The position numbers were made by a program, and so were the translations under genes. Positions 6,925-11,334 of a DNA stretch of 11,334 nt are shown here, in pieces. Source of the stretch: Tardiphaga sp. Lineage in GTDB: Bacteria > Pseudomonadota > Alphaproteobacteria > Rhizobiales > Xanthobacteraceae. The DNA is taken from contig JACMOT010000066.1 of NCBI GenBank assembly GCA_014377915.1, forward strand, positions 1 through 11,334, given 5' to 3'. The notes beneath the pieces are model-generated. The model saw only the letters and a list, made by a program, of their open reading frames with translations. It ran no database searches and was not told where the DNA came from. Position 1 is the stretch's first letter, and each line of letters starts with the position of its first letter.

Positions 6925-7824
6925 ATGAGTTCACATGCGCCGGGAGCGCCGCCCAGGCCCTGCGCCGGCCCGGATCGTCATCCGAACAAGCCGGCCTTTG
7001 CGATGCCGCGCGGCGCTTGTGATTGCCACGTTCACGTGTTCGGACCGCGGGCGATCTTTCCGTTGAGCGAAGCGCGCAGCTACACGCCGGAAGACTGCAC
7101 GCTTGAGGATTTGCAGCAGTTGCATGCGACGCTCGGTGTCGATCGCGCGGTGATCGTGCACGGCGGCGCCCACGGCACCGACAATCGCGCCACCCTCGCG
7201 GCGCTCGACCGCCATCCGCAATCCCTGCGCGGCGTCGCGGTGATTCCGTCAGGCTTGCCGCGACGGGAACTGGAGGACATGCACCGGCGCGGCATGCGCG
7301 GCTGCCGCATGTCCACGGTGGTCAGCGGCGGCGCTTCCTTCGACCACCTGCGCGGTCTGGCCGGCGAGACGCTGGACCTTGGCTGGCATCTGGTGCTGCA
7401 TTTCAATCGCGCGTCCGAACTGGTCGACGTCGCGCCCTTGCTGCGCGAGGTGCGCAGCCCGTTCGTACTCGATCATCTCGCGCGCATCAGCGCGGCGGAA
7501 GGCGTCGATTCCGAAGCCTTCACGACCCTGCTGCGGTTGCTCGACACCGACCGTTGCTGGATCAAGCTCGCCAGCCTGTATCGCCTGTCGGCGGAGCCCT
7601 ATCCGCACCGCGACATGCTGCCGATGATCGAACGCGTGGTCGCCCAGCGCCCGGACCGCATCCTGTGGGGCAGCAACTGGCCGCATCCGATCTGCCCGGT
7701 AGCAATGCCGAACGACGGCGACCTCGTCGATCTGATCCCGCTGTGGTTTCCGGATGCGACATCGCAACGCCTCGCGCTGGTGGACAATCCGGCATCGCTG
7801 TACGGTTTCGCGGGGGGCGGATGA
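6925..7824 (+). CDS. Amidohydrolase family 2 protein related to 2-pyrone-4,6-dicarboxylate hydrolase
   Basis: A 299-residue TIM-barrel hydrolase of the COG3618/Amidohydrolase_2 type, cytoplasmic (no signal). Features in order are CDCHVHVFG with the beta-1 HxH (H35, H37), SYTPEDCTLEDL, a VDRAVIVHGGAHGTDN strand, HLVLHF (H159), VLDHLAR (H184), CWIKLAS and the C-terminal ILWGSNWPHP, MPNDGDLVDL and VDNPASLYGF motifs. The positions match the active-site residues I recall for LigI (H31, H33, H180, D248), except that the beta-8 Asp is N251 here. Relatives hydrolyse lactones of aromatic degradation, but the substrate cannot be fixed from sequence. Two starts are possible: ATG 6925 (GGAA eight bases upstream) or ATG 6916, three residues longer. 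The open frame back to 6487 is antisense to the Bug gene and was not used. The GntR gene begins 7 bp after its stop, so the two are co-transcribed. Confidence 0.85.
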   Translation: MSSHAPGAPPRPCAGPDRHPNKPAFAMPRGACDCHVHVFGPRAIFPLSEARSYTPEDCTLEDLQQLHATLGVDRAVIVHGGAHGTDNRATLAALDRHPQSLRGVAVIPSGLPRRELEDMHRRGMRGCRMSTVVSGGASFDHLRGLAGETLDLGWHLVLHFNRASELVDVAPLLREVRSPFVLDHLARISAAEGVDSEAFTTLLRLLDTDRCWIKLASLYRLSAEPYPHRDMLPMIERVVAQRPDRILWGSNWPHPICPVAMPNDGDLVDLIPLWFPDATSQRLALVDNPASLYGFAGGG

Positions 7825-7831
7825 GGCGACC

Positions 7832-8509
7832 ATGAGCACCCTGCCTGCCCATCCCGTGCCGACCACGCTGTCGTCCTCCCTCGTCAGGCGCTTGCGCGAC
7901 TCCATCCTGCGCGGTGAGCTGTTGCCCGGCAGCAAGCTCAATCTCGATCGCCTGCGCACGGCTTTTGGTGTCAGCCTCAGTCCGCTGCGCGAGGCGCTGT
8001 GCCGTCTGGAAAATGATGGGCTGGTCGCGCTGATCGACCAGCGCGGATATCGGGTCACGCCGGTATCGGCCGGCAACCTGACAGAGATCATCCGGCTGCG
8101 CGTTGAGCTTGAGGGACTGGCGGTCAAGGAAGCGATCCAGCACGGCGACGTCGCCTGGGAGGGTCGCGTGCAGGCCACGCTGCATCAACTCAGCCGCTGC
8201 AAGCGCGGGTCCCGCTCCGCGGCAGAACAGGAAGCCTGGGAGATCGCGCACCGCGCCTTCCATGCCGAACTTATTTCGGCGTGCCAGATGCCGCTGCTGA
8301 GCCAGTTCTGCGCCACGCTGCACGACCAGAGTGACCGCTATCGCCGCATCTTCCTGAAGAAGCACCAGCCCGATCGCGATGTGCCGGCGGAACATACGGC
8401 GATCGCGCATGCGATGATCGAACGTCGCACCCGGGACGCCGTTCGAATTCTTCGCGAGCACATCGAACGTACCGGGCACAATATTCAAATCGCATTGCCG
8501 ACCGCCTAG
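7832..8509 (+). CDS. GntR-family transcriptional regulator, FCD (FadR C-terminal) subfamily
   Basis: A 225-residue regulator. The N-terminal winged helix (about 11-76) shows the GntR pattern LRDSILRGELLPGSKLN, the recognition-helix segment GVSLSPLREALCRLENDGLV and the wing RGYRVTPVS. The C-terminal helical FCD ligand domain (about 84-215) has the usual histidines H144 (FHAEL), H188 (EHTAI) and H210 (REHIERTGH), which often bind a metal that helps coordinate a carboxylate ligand. The ATG at 7832 has GAGG five bases upstream; the open frame back to 7754 overlaps the amidohydrolase gene and lacks such a site. It lies 7 bp after the amidohydrolase stop and converges on ccmH. It probably represses its own operon and the divergent Bug/CMD genes until an organic acid binds. 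The ligand is unknown. Confidence 0.92.
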   Translation: MSTLPAHPVPTTLSSSLVRRLRDSILRGELLPGSKLNLDRLRTAFGVSLSPLREALCRLENDGLVALIDQRGYRVTPVSAGNLTEIIRLRVELEGLAVKEAIQHGDVAWEGRVQATLHQLSRCKRGSRSAAEQEAWEIAHRAFHAELISACQMPLLSQFCATLHDQSDRYRRIFLKKHQPDRDVPAEHTAIAHAMIERRTRDAVRILREHIERTGHNIQIALPTA

Positions 8510-8528
8510 CCGCCGCGCAGCAGGTTTT

Positions 8529-9011
8529 TTAAGGCAACTTGCCGTCCGCGGCCTCCGCCGCGAGCAACTTTTCCACCCGCGCCGCTTCATCGGCGGTCAG
8601 TGTGAGCGCTGCGCCGTCATCCCCCGGCGCAATCGCCCGCCGCCGGTTGCTTCGCCACAGCGCGATAATGCCGCCGAGCAGCAGCAGCGGCGTCAGCCCC
8701 CACAGCAGCAGCGTGTGCGCCTCGAAGCGCGGCCTCAGCAGCACGAATTCGCCGTAGCGCGCGACCAGGAAATCCATCACCTGGCGGTTGCTGTCGCCCG
8801 CCGTGATGCGCTCGCGGACCAGCAGGCGCAGGTCGCGCGCCAGCGGCGCATCGGAATCATCGATTGACTGGTTCTGGCAGACCATGCAGCGCAGTTCCCG
8901 CGATAGGTCGCGGGCGCGAGATTCTTGGGCGGGATTGGCCATGATCTCGTCGGGCTGCACGGCGTAAGCGGGCGACGTTGACACCAACAACGTTGCGATC
9001 AGCAACAGCAT
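8529..9011 (-). CDS. ccmH: Cytochrome c maturation protein CcmH (CycL), apocytochrome thiol reductase
   Basis: A membrane-anchored periplasmic component of system I cytochrome c biogenesis. It keeps the apocytochrome CXXCH thiols reduced for heme attachment by CcmF. The signature LRCMVCQNQ with C42 and C45 is intact, followed by the helical domain (DSDAPLARDLRLLVRERI..., FLVARYGEFVLLRPRF), a transmembrane helix (about 100-119) and an Arg-rich cytoplasmic tail. From ATG 9011 it is 160 residues, about the usual size for a stand-alone CcmH, with a hydrophobic leader ending AYA-V near residue 17. That leader lacks the normal positive n-region, and no clear ribosome-binding site precedes 9011. The frame is open upstream through a palindromic repeat to an ATG at 9209-9207 that directly abuts the ccmF stop (GGAG-TAG-ATG). 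The real start may therefore be 9209, or a GTG inside the repeat. Confidence 0.92.
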   Translation of the reverse strand: MLLLIATLLVSTSPAYAVQPDEIMANPAQESRARDLSRELRCMVCQNQSIDDSDAPLARDLRLLVRERITAGDSNRQVMDFLVARYGEFVLLRPRFEAHTLLLWGLTPLLLLGGIIALWRSNRRRAIAPGDDGAALTLTADEAARVEKLLAAEAADGKLP

Positions 9012-9050
9012 TGAGATGGAAGCTACCCTGCGAGCCCAGCACGCCGTAAG

Positions 9051-9174
9051 CCCCCTCTCCCCGTTGGGGAGAGGGCGGGGGTGAGGGGGCACCGGACCAT
9101 CGATGGCGCACCGCCCCCTCACCCGACCGGCTTCGCTGCGCTTCGCCAGTCGACCTCTCCCCGATGGGGAGAGG
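9051..9174. repeat. Three-hairpin palindromic repeat element at the ccmF/ccmH junction
   Basis: The element is built from three inverted repeats. Left: CCCTCTCCCC (9053-9062), GTT loop, GGGGAGAGGG (9066-9075). Centre: GGGTGAGGGGGC (9079-9090) and GCCCCCTCACCC (9113-9124), enclosing a 10-bp palindrome CCATCGATGG (9097-9106). Right: CCTCTCCCC (9154-9162), GAT loop, GGGGAGAGG (9166-9174). Between centre and right is a spacer (9125-9153) containing CTTCGCTGCGCTTCGCC. The layout resembles the high-copy intergenic palindromes I know from Bradyrhizobium and relatives. Copy number cannot be judged from one window, where it occurs once. It has no coding function of its own but is open in the ccmH frame. 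Confidence 0.9.
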
Positions 9175-9209
9175 TGATAAAGGAGGCTCCTCGACCGCAA
9201 GGCAAACAT

Positions 9210-11192
9210 CTACTCCGCCGCCTGCAGCGCGCGCGGCACCTTGGCCGGCTTCGGCGCACCGACGCGCAGCCGGCGGTCGGACAGCGACAGCAGCCCGCCA
9301 AAGGCCATCAGCAGCGGGCCGAACCAGATCAGCAGCACCATTGGCTTGTGATAGATGCGCACCGCGATGCCACCCCCGACGGCGTTCTCGCCGAGCGAGA
9401 TGTAGAGCTGGCTGGCGCCGCGCGACAGCAGCGCCGCCTCGGTGGTCGAGGATTGCCGCGCGGTGAAATTGCGCTTCGACGGGCTCAGGGCGCCGATCCG
9501 CCGGCCGTCCTGGCTGATCGAGAAATTGGCCAGCATCTCGCTGAAATTCGGACCCTGCCGCTGCGCGATATCATCGAGCCGGAGTTCGTAGCCCGCCAGT
9601 TTCGCGACATCGTTCGGCTTCATGGTGCCGATATATTCGCTGTTCCAGGTGGTCTCGCAGACGATGCCGATCAGCGCCACACCGACGCCGGCATGCGCGA
9701 AGGCGGTGCCCCAGGTCGAGCGTGGCAGGCCGCGGGCGCGGCGCCACGTGGTGCCTAACGGCGAGCGGAACAGGCTGATGCGCTCGGCGATATCGGTGAC
9801 GGCGCCTGCGATCACGAATACCGCCAGGCCAATCGCCAGCGGCGCCAGCGCCGCGCCACCCGAGGTCCAGGCCCAGACCATCGCGATCGCCAGCAGCGCC
9901 GCGATGCCCGCCGCCATCAGCCGCTGCGCCACGCCGGCGATGTCACCGCGCTTCCACGCCAGCAGCGGCCCGAACGGCACCGCCAGCAGCAATGGCACGA
10001 ACAACGGCCCGAAGGTGAGGTTGAAGAACGGCGCGCCGACCGAGATCTTGTCGCCGGTGATCATTTCCAGCGCCAGCGGATACAGCGTGCCGATGAACAC
10101 GGTGGCGCAGGCGGTGGTCAGGAACAGATTGTTCAGCACCAGCGCGCCCTCGCGCGAGATCGGCGCGAACAGCCCGCCCTGCTTCAGCGCCGAGGCGCGC
10201 CACATATACAGCGTCAGACTGCCGCCGATGAAGACGCACAGGATCATCAGGATGAAGACGCCGCGGGTCGGATCGGTGGCGAAGGCATGGACCGAGGTCA
10301 GCACGCCGGAGCGCACCAGGAAGGTGCCGAGCAGCGACAGCGAGAAGGTCAGGATCGCCACCAAAACGGTCCAGACTTTTAGCGCGTTGCGCTTTTCCAT
10401 CACCACGGCGGAATGCAGCAGCGCTGTGCCGGACAGCCACGGCATCAGCGAGGCGTTCTCGACCGGATCCCAGAACCACCAGCCGCCCCAGCCGAGTTCG
10501 TAATAGGCCCAGTACGAGCCCATCGCGATGCCCAGCGTCAGGAAGACCCATGCCACCAGCGTCCACGGCCGCACCCAGCGCGCCCAGGCCGCGTCGATAC
10601 GGCCTTCGATCAGCGCGGCCACCGCGAAGGAGAATGCGATCGAGAAGCCGACATAGCCGAGATAGAGCATCGGCGGATGCACCGCGAGGCCGATATCCTG
10701 CAGCACCGGGTTGAGATCGCGGCCCTCGATCGGTGGATTGGCGATGCGCAGAAACGGGTTCGAGGTCATCAGGATGAACAGATAGAAGGCACTGGCGATC
10801 CAGCCCTGCACCGCCAGCACATGCGCGCGCAGGCTGAGCGGCAGGTTGTTGCCGAACGCGGCGACCAGGCCGCCGAACAGCGCCAGGATCGACACCCACA
10901 GCAGCATCGAGCCTTCATGATTACCCCACACGCCGGTGATCTTGTAGAGCAGCGGCTTGGCGGAATGCGAGTTCTCGAACACGTTGACGACCGAGAAGTC
11001 CGAGGTGACGTACAATATCACCAGCGCCAGGAACGCGATGGCCGCGAACAGCAATTGCGCCAGCGCGCTGGAGCGCGCGACATTCATCAGGCCCGGATCG
11101 CGCAGCCGCGCGCCCAGGATCGGCACGGTGGACTGGATCAAAGCGAGCGCCAGCGCCAGTACCAGCGCGTAATGTCCGGCTTCGGCGATCAC
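9210..11192 (-). CDS. ccmF: Cytochrome c heme lyase subunit CcmF (CycK)
   Basis: A 660-residue polytopic inner-membrane protein that takes heme from holo-CcmE and, with CcmH, ligates it to apocytochrome c in the periplasm. All four heme-ligand histidines known from E. coli CcmF have counterparts: H172 in VHPPMLY, H260 in LLHSAVV, H302 in SVHAFATDP and H500 in AHAGVGV. The tryptophan-rich WWD domain is at 235-253 ([19 protein letters not shown]), with the family motif [13 protein letters not shown] at 88-99. A large periplasmic loop (about 515-612) precedes the last membrane helix. Length and motif order are normal. The start is a GTG at 11192 that overlaps the ccmE stop by 4 bp (GTGA), indicating translational coupling. 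Downstream, its TAG at 9212-9210 abuts an ATG in the ccmH frame. Confidence 0.97.
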   Translation of the reverse strand: MIAEAGHYALVLALALALIQSTVPILGARLRDPGLMNVARSSALAQLLFAAIAFLALVILYVTSDFSVVNVFENSHSAKPLLYKITGVWGNHEGSMLLWVSILALFGGLVAAFGNNLPLSLRAHVLAVQGWIASAFYLFILMTSNPFLRIANPPIEGRDLNPVLQDIGLAVHPPMLYLGYVGFSIAFSFAVAALIEGRIDAAWARWVRPWTLVAWVFLTLGIAMGSYWAYYELGWGGWWFWDPVENASLMPWLSGTALLHSAVVMEKRNALKVWTVLVAILTFSLSLLGTFLVRSGVLTSVHAFATDPTRGVFILMILCVFIGGSLTLYMWRASALKQGGLFAPISREGALVLNNLFLTTACATVFIGTLYPLALEMITGDKISVGAPFFNLTFGPLFVPLLLAVPFGPLLAWKRGDIAGVAQRLMAAGIAALLAIAMVWAWTSGGAALAPLAIGLAVFVIAGAVTDIAERISLFRSPLGTTWRRARGLPRSTWGTAFAHAGVGVALIGIVCETTWNSEYIGTMKPNDVAKLAGYELRLDDIAQRQGPNFSEMLANFSISQDGRRIGALSPSKRNFTARQSSTTEAALLSRGASQLYISLGENAVGGGIAVRIYHKPMVLLIWFGPLLMAFGGLLSLSDRRLRVGAPKPAKVPRALQAAE

Positions 11193-11334
11193 TGGGTCAC
11201 CTGTTGGGTGGCAGGCGAGGCGCCCGGGGGAATGACGGGCTTGCCGGCGGCGCCCTCCTGCCAGCGTCCCTGCTTTTTCAGCGCGTCGGCGACATCCTTC
11301 GGCATGTAGTTCTCGTCATGCTTGGCCAGCACGG
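11189..11334 (-). CDS. ccmE: Cytochrome c maturation heme chaperone CcmE (CycJ), C-terminal 47 residues
   Basis: This is the 3' end of the gene for the periplasmic heme chaperone that carries heme from CcmC to CcmF. I read it from the reverse complement. The visible part starts [11 protein letters not shown], which holds the HxxxY motif: the histidine that binds heme covalently (H130 in E. coli) and the tyrosine four residues later. After [10 protein letters not shown] comes a flexible Gly/Pro/Ala-rich tail ending in Q. The stop TGA (11191-11189) overlaps the ccmF GTG start by 4 bp. The beta-barrel domain and the membrane anchor lie beyond the right edge. Confidence 0.93.
   Translation of the reverse strand, partial: VLAKHDENYMPKDVADALKKQGRWQEGAAGKPVIPPGASPATQQVTQ

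Noticed and set aside
8509..8531. T6 run after a GC-rich stretch as an intrinsic terminator between the GntR gene and ccmH
   Set aside because: I could not draw a stable stem of more than three consecutive pairs directly before the T run, so it is not listed as a terminator.
9051..9174. CRISPR array or transposon end at the GC-rich repeat block
   Set aside because: The repeats are inverted rather than evenly spaced direct repeats, spacers are not unique sequences, and there is no transposase frame or target duplication.
9622..11309. Plus-strand open frames of about 290-300 codons opposite ccmF
   Set aside because: Same shadow effect: low-complexity translations and a convincing CcmF with all four heme histidines on the other strand.

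Overview
The window looks like a chromosomal segment of a high-GC alphaproteobacterium of the Bradyrhizobium/Rhodopseudomonas group (Nitrobacteraceae). The evidence is the cytochrome c maturation genes ccmE-ccmF-ccmH (cycJ-cycK-cycL in Bradyrhizobium naming), a DegP/MucD-type protease followed by an OmpR-type response regulator, and a Rhizobiales-style GC-rich palindromic repeat. From memory of those genomes, ccmH, degP, the response regulator, a sensor kinase and glnE usually lie in a row. Here that row is interrupted twice. The genus is inferred and was not verified by any search.

Region 1 (1-1981, minus strand): a dicarboxylate exchanger of the DASS family (TtdT/CitT type) followed 11 bp later by the start of frdA, the flavoprotein of an E. 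coli-type quinol:fumarate reductase. The frdA gene runs off the left edge. A 14-bp site matching the FNR/FixK consensus lies about 70 bp upstream of the transporter start, with a -10-like element at class II spacing. Together they read as an oxygen-regulated fumarate respiration operon: the exchanger brings in C4-dicarboxylate, exports succinate, and Frd reduces fumarate.

Region 2 (2222-5205): a small hypothetical gene on the plus strand converges on the response regulator gene. That gene lies downstream of a periplasmic Do-type serine protease with an intact His-Asp-Ser triad and two PDZ domains. The partner histidine kinase expected after the regulator is absent. The gap between protease and regulator holds two strong hairpins.

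Region 3 (5390-8509): a catabolic-looking accessory cassette. A tripartite tricarboxylate transporter (Bug) binding protein and a cysteine-free carboxymuconolactone-decarboxylase-like protein are on the minus strand. Diverging from them on the plus strand are an amidohydrolase related to 2-pyrone-4,6-dicarboxylate hydrolases and a GntR/FCD regulator. The shared divergent promoter region has a perfect TTGACA box and a 12-bp near-perfect direct repeat.

Region 4 (8529-11334, minus strand): the end of ccmE, then ccmF and ccmH, the heme chaperone, heme lyase and apocytochrome thiol-reductase steps of c-type cytochrome assembly. A three-hairpin palindromic repeat sits exactly at the ccmF/ccmH junction. 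The ccmH frame stays open through the whole repeat up to an ATG that abuts the ccmF stop codon.

No tRNA, rRNA, CRISPR array or transposase gene was seen. No gene-free stretch exceeds about 280 bp.
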